Of a stretch of 64,000 nucleotides of DNA, positions 42,925 through 51,329 are shown in pieces. The stretch's first letter is position 1; the number at the start of each line of letters is the position of its first letter. Below the pieces are notes generated by a model. That model was not told the origin of the DNA. It ran no database searches and saw only the letters and a program-made list of their open reading frames with translations. Location: positions 434,001-498,000 of the forward strand of contig OZ242183.1 in NCBI GenBank assembly GCA_965205925.1. Reading direction: 5' to 3'. Position numbers and translations under genes: made by a program. This stretch comes from CAYRJD01 sp965205925. GTDB lineage: Bacteria > Actinomycetota > Acidimicrobiia > Acidimicrobiales > Poriferisodalaceae.

Positions 42925-43860
42925 GTGATGGTAGATAGCTTGTGTGACATGGACGTGCACTTAGTTGATGGTACGTACGAGCTATTTCGCAACTTCTTTG
43001 CTGTGCCGTCTAGGAAAACGGATGACGGACGTGAGATTGGAGCTATCCGCGGAGTCCTAACCAGCATGATGTTGCTGCTCGAAAACGGTGCTACGCATGT
43101 TGCGGTTGCGACTGATCATGTGTTCAAGTCTTTCCGCAATGACCTGTGGGATGGCTACAAGGACGGTTCCGATATTGATCCCGCCATTGCCGAGCAGTTC
43201 GAGCCATTAGAAGAGGCGCTTACGGCCATGGGGCTGTGTGTCTGGCCGATGACGGAGTTTGAGGCCGATGACGCGTTAGCTGCCGGAGCGGCATTGGCTG
43301 CAGCCGACAAACGAGTTGAGCGAGTGCTTATCTGTACGCCCGACAAAGACTTAGCGCAATGTGTCGGAGCGAGCGGCGCAATCACCGTTGGTGGTGAGAA
43401 AGTTTTTCAACTGGACCGCCGCAAAGAACGACTGTTTGATGCCAACGAGTGCCAAGAAAAGTTTGGGGTAATGCCCGAATCGATTCCGGATTATCTAGCA
43501 CTAGTGGGCGATGCTGCCGACGGGTTTCCAGGCTTGCCAGGCTGGGGAGCAAAGTCGGCTGCCACGGTGCTGAGCCGCTACGTCAAGTTGGACAAAATTC
43601 CCGACTCACCGACCGATTGGGATATTGAGGTGCGTGCCCGTGAGAAGCTCGCAAACACTCTGTCCCAAAACCGCGAGCTAGCTCTGCTATTTCGCAAGAT
43701 TGCAACGGTGCGCACAGACGCGCCGGTAAGCAAATCGGTCAATGAGTTGCGTTGGCTAGGGCCTCAAAAGAATTTTGCTGCCATCTGCGCGCAGATGGGC
43801 GCTGATGCGCTGCCGGAGCGCGCGAAAACACTGAGCATCAAGAACACTGCACGCAAGTAG
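42925..43860 (+). CDS. 5'-3' exonuclease (PolA N-domain-like)
   Basis: Stand-alone 5'-3' exonuclease of about 300 residues, related to the N-terminal domain of DNA polymerase I. Acidic metal ligands appear in HLVDGTYELFR near residue 12, EFEADDALAAGAALA near 112, CTPDKDLAQCV near 140 and GDAADGFPGLPGWGAKSAA near 192, the last holding the H3TH motif. GTG at 42925 is the first start; ATG at 42949 (MDVHLVDGTY) fits the family N-terminus better. Ends 18 bases before a convergent VOC gene. Confidence 0.9.
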   Translation: MMVDSLCDMDVHLVDGTYELFRNFFAVPSRKTDDGREIGAIRGVLTSMMLLLENGATHVAVATDHVFKSFRNDLWDGYKDGSDIDPAIAEQFEPLEEALTAMGLCVWPMTEFEADDALAAGAALAAADKRVERVLICTPDKDLAQCVGASGAITVGGEKVFQLDRRKERLFDANECQEKFGVMPESIPDYLALVGDAADGFPGLPGWGAKSAATVLSRYVKLDKIPDSPTDWDIEVRAREKLANTLSQNRELALLFRKIATVRTDAPVSKSVNELRWLGPQKNFAAICAQMGADALPERAKTLSIKNTARK

Positions 43861-43878
43861 CTAACTCGCCACACCCAG

Positions 43879-44238
43879 CTACTCGGGTTGATTCAACTCG
43901 ATCATGTTGCCTGCCGGATCAAAAAAGAACGTTTGCAGCGCATTTGTGCCCGGAATGGCAACAGGATCGCGCACCTCAACCCCACATTCGCGCAGCTCGA
44001 CTACAGCGCCAGCAATGTTGCTGACCTTGAATGCCCAATGCTGACCCTTTGGCGGTTCCCAGTCTGAAACTTCGATCAGATGCACTTCTGCTCCCGCATC
44101 GTTGCGTAGCCAACATCCGTTGGATTCGAAATCGGGTCGCTCTAATTGCTCCATGTTGAGAACATCTACATAAAACGTTGCCGCTGCGTCAACATCGGCA
44201 ACATTGATCGAAACGTGGTGAACGCCGCCTAGATCCAT
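43879..44238 (-). CDS. VOC-superfamily (glyoxalase-like) protein
   Basis: Protein of 119 residues with one vicinal-oxygen-chelate fold: GVHHVSINVADVDAAATFYVDVL at the N-terminus, GAEVHLIEVS near 50, QHWAFKVSNI near 67 and FFDPAGNMIELNQPE at the end. Probable metal ligands His8, Glu near 53, His near 69 and Glu near 115. Function unknown; glyoxalase or dioxygenase-like. Divergent from the acyl-CoA carboxylase gene. Confidence 0.84.
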   Translation of the reverse strand: MDLGGVHHVSINVADVDAAATFYVDVLNMEQLERPDFESNGCWLRNDAGAEVHLIEVSDWEPPKGQHWAFKVSNIAGAVVELRECGVEVRDPVAIPGTNALQTFFFDPAGNMIELNQPE

Positions 44239-44345
44239 ATCGCAAGACTATGCGGGCTCATTGCGACGCATGGCCGGCGCAGCTTTGCTTGTACAGCCAA
44301 GCACAGCAAAGAGAGCAACCACAAACCGGCACTACGCTCAGGCAC

Positions 44346-45902
44346 GTGTCGGATCACTCCATGTCTGAACGATTGGCCGAGCTAGACAAGCGCCGCAACG
44401 AAGCGCTGCAAGCAGGCCCGGAACGCGCTGTCCAACGTCAACACGACAAGGGCAAGATGCTGGCGCGCGAACGCATCGACTACTTATTTGATGAAGGGTC
44501 TTTTCACGAAATCGATCAGCTAGCCCGGCATCGTGCACATGACGTTGGCCTAACCGAACGCCCCTACACCGATGGAATCATCACTGGGTGGGGAACCATA
44601 GACGGACGCAAGGTGTTCGTGGCTAGCCAAGACTTCACCGTGTTTGGTGGTGCGCTAGGCGAAGTGTTTGCTGAAAAGACACACAAGATCATGGATCTAG
44701 CAGAATCGGTCGGCGCGCCCATCATCGGCCTGAACGACGGCGCTGGCGCGCGCATCCAAGAAGGCGTGGTTTCGCTAGCCGGTTACGGCGGCATCTTCCG
44801 CCGCAACGTGCAAGCCTCCGGTGTGATTCCACAGATCAGCGTGATCATGGGACCATGTGCGGGTGGTGCGGTCTATTCGCCTGCTATGACCGACTTCATA
44901 TTCATGGTGCGCGACACCAGCCATATGTTCATTACAGGGCCTGACGTCGTAAGAACCGTTACCGGTGAAGAAGTATCGCTGGAGGAGCTAGGGGGTGCCG
45001 GCTCGCACAGCACCAAGTCAGGCGTTGCCTCTTTTGTCGCCCAGGACGAACACGCAGTACTTGATGACGTGCGTTCGCTGCTGGCGTTTTTGCCATCAAA
45101 CAACCTGGACACGTCCCCGATAGTTGAGAGCGAAGATCCGGTCGACCGCGACTGCCCAGAACTAGCAGAGCTGTTACCTGACAGCTCAAACATCCCCTAT
45201 GACATGAAGCAAGTGATCACGGCGGTAGTTGATGACGGCTATTTCATGGAATACCACGCTCACTGGGCGCAATCGATCGTGTGTGGGTTCGCCCACATTG
45301 AAGGTCGTTGCGTCGGTGTAGTCGGTAATCAGCCGATGATGATGGCCGGCGTGCTTGACATCGAGTCGTCTGAGAAGGCTGCTCGTTTTGTCCGTTTCTG
45401 TGATGCGTTCAACATTGCGCTGCTGACGTTTGTAGATGTGCCGGGCTTTTTACCTGGAGTCGACCAGGAACACAGCGGCATCATTCGCCACGGCGCGAAA
45501 CTGCTCTACGCCTACTGCGAAGCAACCGTGCCGCGTGTGCAAGTGATTACCCGCAAGGCTTATGGCGGCGCTTATGTGGTTATGGACTCAAAGAGCGTCG
45601 GCTGCGATCTTTCGTTTGCATGGCCCACCGCCGAGCTGGCGGTAATGGGGCCGCAAGGTGCGGTAGAGGTGTTGTACCGGCGGGAGTTGCAGCAAGCCGC
45701 CGATCCGGACGCTCGCAAAGCCGAGCTGGTGGATGAATACACCGAGAAGTACGCCAATCCGTATGTGGCTGCCGAACGCGGCATCGTTGACGCTGTGATC
45801 GACCCTATTGACACCAGACGCAAGGTGGCTGCTGCGTTTGCACTGATTCACACCAAGCGTGAGAAGCTGCCGCAACGAAAGCACGGCAACGTCCCACTTT
45901 GA
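44346..45902 (+). CDS. pccB: Acyl-CoA (propionyl-CoA) carboxylase beta subunit
   Basis: Carboxyltransferase subunit of a biotin-dependent acyl-CoA carboxylase, about 518 residues. KGKMLARERIDYLFDEGSF lies near residue 36, the acyl-CoA oxyanion glycine pairs are in DGAGARIQEGVVSLAGYG near 135 and PCAGGAVYSPAMTDF near 168, and VPGFLPGVDQEHSGIIRHGAK sits near 365 as two short motifs. The chosen GTG at 44346 gives a normal N-terminus; ATG 44361 is also possible. The open frame extends to 44250 but that extension is Gln/Thr-rich and not family-like. An epsilon-like ORF follows after 4 bases; no alpha subunit is in the window. Confidence 0.93.
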   Translation: MSDHSMSERLAELDKRRNEALQAGPERAVQRQHDKGKMLARERIDYLFDEGSFHEIDQLARHRAHDVGLTERPYTDGIITGWGTIDGRKVFVASQDFTVFGGALGEVFAEKTHKIMDLAESVGAPIIGLNDGAGARIQEGVVSLAGYGGIFRRNVQASGVIPQISVIMGPCAGGAVYSPAMTDFIFMVRDTSHMFITGPDVVRTVTGEEVSLEELGGAGSHSTKSGVASFVAQDEHAVLDDVRSLLAFLPSNNLDTSPIVESEDPVDRDCPELAELLPDSSNIPYDMKQVITAVVDDGYFMEYHAHWAQSIVCGFAHIEGRCVGVVGNQPMMMAGVLDIESSEKAARFVRFCDAFNIALLTFVDVPGFLPGVDQEHSGIIRHGAKLLYAYCEATVPRVQVITRKAYGGAYVVMDSKSVGCDLSFAWPTAELAVMGPQGAVEVLYRRELQQAADPDARKAELVDEYTEKYANPYVAAERGIVDAVIDPIDTRRKVAAAFALIHTKREKLPQRKHGNVPL

Positions 45903-45906
45903 GCTT

Positions 45907-46158
45907 GTGATCACCGACGACAGCGCACAACCTGCCAGCTCAGCGCACAGCAGCATGCGAATAGTGCCCGAGCCGTTTGCGATTAAACCCACACCGACTT
46001 CAGATGAAGCTGCCGCGATAGCAATGGCTCTTGAAATGCTGTGGCCACAACCAGTACCTGATTCAGGTTTACGAAACGGGCAAGACAAGACTCGTTGGCG
46101 ATTCAGCGGCAGAACTTGGGTGAACCAAGATCGTTGGTCGGGCTGGCATCACCCTTGA
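45907..46158 (+). CDS. Acyl-CoA carboxylase epsilon subunit
   Basis: Small protein of 83 residues that fits the AccE/PccE epsilon family of actinomycetes: a variable N-terminus, RIVPEPFAIKPTPTSDEAAAIAMAL in the middle as two short blocks, and a C-terminal Trp/Arg/Ser motif WRFSGRTW. Epsilon subunits are known to stabilise the alpha-beta acyl-CoA carboxylase complex. GTG start, 4 bases after the beta-subunit stop. The next gene starts with TTG overlapping its stop. Confidence 0.75.
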   Translation: MITDDSAQPASSAHSSMRIVPEPFAIKPTPTSDEAAAIAMALEMLWPQPVPDSGLRNGQDKTRWRFSGRTWVNQDRWSGWHHP

Positions 46159-47357
46159 GCGAACCGGGTCAACCACATGACAACCTGCCTTTAAGCGATC
46201 TAAAAGTTGTCGACATTTCAACCGTTTTTGCGGGCCCACATTGTGCTCGCTATCTCGCTGATTTTGGGGCTGACGTAATCAAAGTAGAGCGACCAACTGG
46301 CGACACCGTCCGCAACATCGGCTGGCGAGATGCCGAGGGTGAGACGCTTTGGTGGAGGCTGGTTAATCGCAACAAACGCAGCGTCACGCTTGACCTAAAG
46401 CAACCAGATGACCTCGCCAAGCTGCGCCGTCTATTAGCAGTTGCTGATGTGCTGGTAGAAAATCTTCGACCCGGCAAGCTTGAAGCGCTCGGCCTGGTTC
46501 CAGCAGATCTGATTTCGAAGAACGACAAACTCGTGATCACTCGTTTGACAGGCTTCGGTCAAGATGGCCCTTACAAAGATCGTCCCGGATTTGCTTCGCT
46601 GGCGGAGGCAATGTCTGGGTTTGCGTCTCTAAATGGTGACCCAGATGGTGCTCCGTTGCTGCCACCGATTGCGCTCACAGACGAGATAGCTGGGCTAGCG
46701 GCTGCATTTGCCACAATGGTCGCGGTTCACAGTGGGTGTGGGCAGGTGGTGGACGTGAGTCTGCTGGAATCCATGACGCAGGTAATGGGTCCTCTGTTCA
46801 CCGCCTGGCACAGTGAAAAATATGAACAACCTCGGCTGGGTTCGGGCATCCCCTACACCGTCCCACGTGGCAATTACCGCACGGCCGATAATAAGTGGTT
46901 GACAGTCAGCACCTCTAGCGATGCGGTGGCACAGCGAGTCCTAAAGCTCATAGGCGCTGATGATGAGAGGTTTGCCAGCTTTGAAGCCCGCACAACGAAC
47001 CGAAAAGAACTTGACGCCTTGCTTGCACAGTGGACACAACAGCGCACCATGGCAGAAGCATTGGCCGAGTTTGAGCTAGCCGAGGCTGCGGCGGCGGCAG
47101 TGTTGACGGTGTCTGAGCTAGTGGCCGATGAGCACGTGATCGCGCGCGACTCCCTAATAGAAGTCAATGGACTGCTAATGCAAAACGTGGTGGCGCGATT
47201 GTCCCGCACGCCTGGCCAGGTTCGCTGGGCCGGACGATCTCTTGGAGCTGATAATGCTGATCTTGACAGGGCTGATCATGACAGGGCTGATCATGACAAG
47301 GCCGACTTGTCCAGCGAAGAGGGAGCAGGAGAGCCTGACTGGCCCTGTGCTAACTAG
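46155..47357 (+). CDS. CaiB/BaiF family III CoA-transferase
   Basis: About 400 residues. Family III motifs are LKVVDISTVFAGPHCARYLADFGADVIKVE near residue 16 (as short blocks), VLVENLRPGKLEALGL near 95, TRLTGFGQDGPYKDRPGF near 120 and ALTDEIAGLAAAFATM near 165, whose Asp is the likely catalytic residue. The start is TTG at 46155, overlapping the epsilon gene; an upstream ATG at 46095 would overlap it by 64 bases and is less likely. Substrates unknown; position between the carboxylase and the mutase suggests C3-C5 dicarboxylic acyl-CoAs. Confidence 0.87.
   Translation: MSEPGQPHDNLPLSDLKVVDISTVFAGPHCARYLADFGADVIKVERPTGDTVRNIGWRDAEGETLWWRLVNRNKRSVTLDLKQPDDLAKLRRLLAVADVLVENLRPGKLEALGLVPADLISKNDKLVITRLTGFGQDGPYKDRPGFASLAEAMSGFASLNGDPDGAPLLPPIALTDEIAGLAAAFATMVAVHSGCGQVVDVSLLESMTQVMGPLFTAWHSEKYEQPRLGSGIPYTVPRGNYRTADNKWLTVSTSSDAVAQRVLKLIGADDERFASFEARTTNRKELDALLAQWTQQRTMAEALAEFELAEAAAAAVLTVSELVADEHVIARDSLIEVNGLLMQNVVARLSRTPGQVRWAGRSLGADNADLDRADHDRADHDKADLSSEEGAGEPDWPCAN
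47256..47300. repeat. Three 15-bp tandem repeats in the CoA-transferase C-terminus
   Basis: Units GCTGATCTTGACAGG (47256), GCTGATCATGACAGG (47271) and GCTGATCATGACAAG (47286). They encode ADLDR, ADHDR and ADHDK in the acidic tail after the catalytic domain. Likely slippage in a tolerant region. Confidence 0.8.
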
Positions 47358-49405
47358 TTCGCTACAGCACTTGACCGGAGCTTCTCGGTTAAGTCGGCAA
47401 GTTTGGACATGATGACAGACAGATCAAAATCTTTCGGGGTGTAAACAGCAGCTACTCCGGATTTCAACAAGCTTGCTTGGTCGTTGCTGGGAATAATTCC
47501 CCCCACTACTACCGCCGCCTTTACACCTTGCTCGGCTAGCTCAGCTTGCACTGCGGGCACTAGCTCCATATGGCCGCCGGACAAGATCGACAATGCCACT
47601 ATGTCCACGTCTTCGTCACGTGCGACTGCAGCAATGTGCTCAGGAGTTACACGAATTCCGTCGTAGATCACTTCCATGCCGGCGTCGCGAGCTGCGACCG
47701 CAATTTGTTCGGCTCCGTTGGAGTGGCCGTCGAGCCCTGGCTTCGCAATCAGTAGTCGCGGAGGGCCGCCCGACAGTTCCGAGCAACGGTTAGCAACCTC
47801 GGCCAACCCAACAAGTTTGTCGCGGTTGTCGTGCTTGCTGGCAGTTCTCGCAGCGCCTCCGATTCCAGTAGGAGCGCGGTAATCACCAAATGCTTCACGA
47901 AGAGCGTTAGCCCATTCTCCTGTTGTGACGCCCGCATGCCCGGCCGCGATGGTTGGCCCCATGATGTTTACGTCACCTGTGGCAGCGATTCGTAGATCGT
48001 CAAGTGCGGCGACTACTGCATTGGAATCTCGCTTAGCGCGCCAGCGCTCCAGATCTTCTAAAGCGTCGGCTACTACCGCCGGATCGACTTGCAGGATGGG
48101 GTTGGCACCGCCGTTGCTTGTGCCGGTGCCGTCGGCCGCGCTAGCACTCGTGCTCACCAACGGTGAATCGGCGGTCTCGGTGTACTTGTTGACGCCGACA
48201 ACGGTTTGTAGGCCTTGCTCAATTCGTCGCAGGCGCGCGGTGTGACTAGCTACTAGGCGAGTCTTTAGCTCTTCAATTGCTGCGAAAGCACCACCTAGTG
48301 CCAACACTTCGTCTAGCTCGGTTTGTGCGGACTCGATCAGTTCAGACGTGCGTGTCTCGACCACCTTGCTGCCGTCGAAAATGTCTTCGTATTCGAGAAG
48401 ATCAGATTCTTCAGCCAAAATCTGTTGCATACGTAGAGACCATTGTTGATCCCATGGTCGCGGCAAGCCGAGCGCTTCGTTCCATGCTGGTAGCTGCAGT
48501 GAACGTGTGCGAGAGCCTTTTGACAGGGTCACACCGAGCATTTCCAATGCGATGCGAGTCACATTGTTTTCAGGTTGTGCTTCGGTCAGCCCCAATGAGT
48601 TGACCTGCACGCCGTAGCGAAAGCGCCGCAGCTGCGGGTCGGTCACGCTGTAGCGCTGGGAGCAAATGGAATCCCACATCTGCGTTAAAGCCCGCACCTT
48701 GCAGACCTCTTCCACGAACCGAATGCCGCTGTTCACAAAAAACGAGATCGACCCGACCACCTTGTCAAAGCGGTCAGGAGGCACCTGCCCGCTGTCTCGC
48801 ACAGCATCAAGCACGTCAATGGCTGTGGCCAGCGCGTAAGCGATCTCTTGGGTTGGAGTGGCGCCGGCTTCTTGCAGGTGGTAACTGCAAACGTTGATTG
48901 GATTCCAGCGAACCATGTGCTTGGCGCAGTAGCTGATGACATCTACGGTCAGTCGCCGACTCGGCTCAGGAGCAAAGATGTAGGTACCGCGGCTTAGGTA
49001 TTCCTTGACGATGTCATTTTGGGTGGTGCCTCTCAGCGTTTGCAGATCGATCCCATTGTTTTGGGCGTGAGCTACGTACAGCCCCAGCAACCATGCTGCG
49101 GTGGCGTTGATGGTCATTGAGGTGTTCATCTGGTCTTGCGGAATGCCTTCAAGCAGCTCTTCCATGTGACCAAGGTGTGTTACCGGCACACCCACTTTGC
49201 CAACTTCGCTTTGAGCAAAAGGATCGTCAGGGTCGTAACCAGTCTGTGTTGGCAGATCGAATGCGATTGAAAGACCCGTCTGACCTTTCGTCAGATTTGT
49301 GCGATAAAGAGCGTTAGACGCGGCGGCACTTGAATGACCGGAGTAAGTGCGCATGAGCCATGGCCGGTCGTGTTGCGGTTGATCGTGCGACGGCTGGTCG
49401 GTCAT
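47354..49405 (-). CDS. ecm: Ethylmalonyl-CoA mutase (MeaA/Ecm-type B12 mutase)
   Basis: Adenosylcobalamin mutase of 683 residues, single-chain. The N-terminal RPWLMRTYSGHSSAAASN near residue 14 is the MeaA/Ecm variant; true methylmalonyl-CoA mutases have a different Trp-Thr-Ile-Arg-Gln segment. GTTQNDIVKEYLSRGTYIF lies near 125 and INVCSYHLQEAGATPTQE near 172. The C-terminal B12-binding domain has KPGLDGHSNGAEQIA near 545 (DxHxxG). It would convert ethylmalonyl-CoA to methylsuccinyl-CoA after Ccr and the epimerase at 21.9-23.7 kb. Convergent with the CoA-transferase gene, 4-base overlap of ends. Confidence 0.9.
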   Translation of the reverse strand: MTDQPSHDQPQHDRPWLMRTYSGHSSAAASNALYRTNLTKGQTGLSIAFDLPTQTGYDPDDPFAQSEVGKVGVPVTHLGHMEELLEGIPQDQMNTSMTINATAAWLLGLYVAHAQNNGIDLQTLRGTTQNDIVKEYLSRGTYIFAPEPSRRLTVDVISYCAKHMVRWNPINVCSYHLQEAGATPTQEIAYALATAIDVLDAVRDSGQVPPDRFDKVVGSISFFVNSGIRFVEEVCKVRALTQMWDSICSQRYSVTDPQLRRFRYGVQVNSLGLTEAQPENNVTRIALEMLGVTLSKGSRTRSLQLPAWNEALGLPRPWDQQWSLRMQQILAEESDLLEYEDIFDGSKVVETRTSELIESAQTELDEVLALGGAFAAIEELKTRLVASHTARLRRIEQGLQTVVGVNKYTETADSPLVSTSASAADGTGTSNGGANPILQVDPAVVADALEDLERWRAKRDSNAVVAALDDLRIAATGDVNIMGPTIAAGHAGVTTGEWANALREAFGDYRAPTGIGGAARTASKHDNRDKLVGLAEVANRCSELSGGPPRLLIAKPGLDGHSNGAEQIAVAARDAGMEVIYDGIRVTPEHIAAVARDEDVDIVALSILSGGHMELVPAVQAELAEQGVKAAVVVGGIIPSNDQASLLKSGVAAVYTPKDFDLSVIMSKLADLTEKLRSSAVAN

Positions 49406-49438
49406 GTTGATCGAGGTGATTTTCTAGCGGGGTACTAA

Positions 49439-50146
49439 TCAGTTCTCAAGCATCCGGAAAACCATGGGCTGATTCCAGATTTCAGCTAGCGGGCGTGTAA
49501 TCGCTTCTGCCAGAAGTTCTAGGTAGCTTTCGCGTTCGATTTCCACCGCGCCAAGACCGGTCAGATGCGGTGTGCTCCACTGAATGTCGACCAGCGCCCC
49601 ACCGGTCACCTTCAAAGCGTCCACCAACGCAACTAGCGCGACCTTGGAAGCGTCAGTAGTGGTGTGAAACATCGATTCACCGGCAAAGAATGCGCCAATA
49701 GCGATCCCATAAAGGCCGCCAGCTAGCTCTCCGTCTTTCCAAGCTTCAACGCTGTGTGCCCAACCCAGCCTGTGTAGTTCTTCATAGGCGGTCTTGATGT
49801 CGTTGTTGATCCAACCGTGAGGGCGTGCTGGGTTTGAGCACGATTCAACGACCTCGTTGAAGCTGCTGTCAATCCTGATTTCAAAATCGCCACAAGCCCG
49901 GCGTAGCGATCGGCTGACGCGCATGTAGCTAAGCGGCAAAATGCTGCGAGGGTCGGGCGACCACCAGCCGACGGTGTCACCGAGAGGCATAGGAAACAAT
50001 CCCGAGCGGTACGCGTTTAGCAGCGTGCCCGGTAAAAGATCCGCACCTGCTCCGACTAGGCCATGCTCATCTGATGCGCTGGCTGGTGGAAACGACCAAG
50101 TGCTAGCGGGTGGCTCAATCGGCCCACCCTCGGTCATAGTCCGCAT
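49439..50146 (-). CDS. aat: Leucyl/phenylalanyl-tRNA-protein transferase
   Basis: N-end-rule enzyme that adds Leu or Phe to proteins starting with Arg or Lys. Conserved parts are AYRSGLFPMPLGD near residue 45, VGWWSPDPRSILPL near 60, HGWINNDIKTAYEELHRLG near 110 and VEAWKDGELAGGLYGIAIGAFFAGESMF near 133 as short blocks. The start is uncertain among TTG 50158, ATG 50146 and ATG 50137; the first 30 residues are not conserved. Separated from the cyclophilin gene by about 60 bases. Confidence 0.94.
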   Translation of the reverse strand: MRTMTEGGPIEPPASTWSFPPASASDEHGLVGAGADLLPGTLLNAYRSGLFPMPLGDTVGWWSPDPRSILPLSYMRVSRSLRRACGDFEIRIDSSFNEVVESCSNPARPHGWINNDIKTAYEELHRLGWAHSVEAWKDGELAGGLYGIAIGAFFAGESMFHTTTDASKVALVALVDALKVTGGALVDIQWSTPHLTGLGAVEIERESYLELLAEAITRPLAEIWNQPMVFRMLEN

Positions 50147-50210
50147 TATGCGAGCCAAGGGTAGTGGACTTGGAATGGCTTATTTGAAGGCACTGGCTAG
50201 TAGTCGATTT

Positions 50211-51224
50211 CTAGTTGCTGAGTGACTCGTATGCGGTCCGGTCGGCTTCGCTGGCGTCGCGAATAGTTACCGATGTAACCACCACATCTTCTACCGGTAC
50301 GTCCCCAGCCTGAGATCCGTTGGCACGAGAGCGAGTCTCAGTCGGCAAAGCGTCCACGGTTAGTACCACATCGATGCCTTGCGTCACGATTCCAATTGGT
50401 GAGTACAGAGGCGGCAAGCTTGCCCCGTCATCGCCGGTGATGATGAAGAACTGCGAACCGTTGCTGGAGGGATCACCCGAGTTAGCCATGGCTACAGATC
50501 CCAAGCGATACCAATCTTGTACCGGTAGCCCGCCGGTAAAGCGGTAGCCAGGTGAACCGGTACCAAACGCCATCTCCACGTCGCCGCCTTGCACAACAAA
50601 GTCACTGATTACGCGATGAAAGATGGTGCCGTCATATGCACCAAAACGAGCAAGCACAACAAAGTTGTTGACACTTGCCAGGTCTAAAGCGGGGTCAAGC
50701 GTCAGTGTGAAGTTTCCAAAGGTGGTTTCAAAATCTGCAACGTAGAGCTGATCCGGGTTGATGCAGAGAGGTGGCGGGGCAATGAACTGGCTGGTCTGCG
50801 GGCTTGAACCATCTTCGGCAGGGCAGGTCACGGTGCTGGTTGCGTCTTCACCGGAGTCGTCGGTACCGCTGCTACCAGTGTCGTCTGTGTTTGTGTCGCT
50901 TGTCGATGAGTCATCTGTTGAGGCACTGCCAGAACCAGAAGAGGAGTCGGTCGTGTTATCACCGTCAGAACCGTCGCTGTCCGCAGTGTCGTCGACCGTT
51001 TCCGTGTCTGTCTCGGTAGCCGTGCCAATGTCAGATGGGTCGGTTTCGTCAGTAAAAATGCTGTAGAGAAAAGCAGCCGCTACTAGCACAGCCGCGATAA
51101 CCACCACACGCAGTGTCAACTTGATTCGACGGCCTCGTTGCTCCGTTTTTTCTTGAGTGACGGCACTCAGCATTTGGTTTTCACGCTGTCGCTTACGTTT
51201 TTCGCTTGGCACTGAGCTGTACAA
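50211..51224 (-). CDS. Membrane-anchored cyclophilin-type peptidyl-prolyl isomerase
   Basis: Protein of 337 residues: a basic cytoplasmic N-terminus, one helix at about 37-60, an extracytoplasmic linker at about 63-130 made almost only of Asp, Ser, Thr and Gly, then a cyclophilin domain from about 150. Active-site parts are IFHRVISDFVVQGGD near 205 and NGSQFFIITGDD near 255. It probably speeds folding of exported proteins. TTG at 51224 or GTG at 51212 could be the start. Confidence 0.9.
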   Translation of the reverse strand: MYSSVPSEKRKRQRENQMLSAVTQEKTEQRGRRIKLTLRVVVIAAVLVAAAFLYSIFTDETDPSDIGTATETDTETVDDTADSDGSDGDNTTDSSSGSGSASTDDSSTSDTNTDDTGSSGTDDSGEDATSTVTCPAEDGSSPQTSQFIAPPPLCINPDQLYVADFETTFGNFTLTLDPALDLASVNNFVVLARFGAYDGTIFHRVISDFVVQGGDVEMAFGTGSPGYRFTGGLPVQDWYRLGSVAMANSGDPSSNGSQFFIITGDDGASLPPLYSPIGIVTQGIDVVLTVDALPTETRSRANGSQAGDVPVEDVVVTSVTIRDASEADRTAYESLSN

Positions 51225-51329
51225 GACCTTTCTAGCTAAGGCTGCATTTACTTTGGTTTATACCTCGGATCCGCAGCATGACTCGACCCATCCGCGAGGC
51301 TACCCAGTGCATCGGTAGCGTCTAACCAC

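Noticed and set aside
44250..44345. N-terminal extension of the carboxylase beta subunit
   Set aside because: Gln/Thr-rich and unlike the family; GTG 44346 gives a normal N-terminus.
45588..46088. 166-residue minus-strand frame opposite the carboxylase end
   Set aside because: Shadow of pccB and of the epsilon ORF, no family features.
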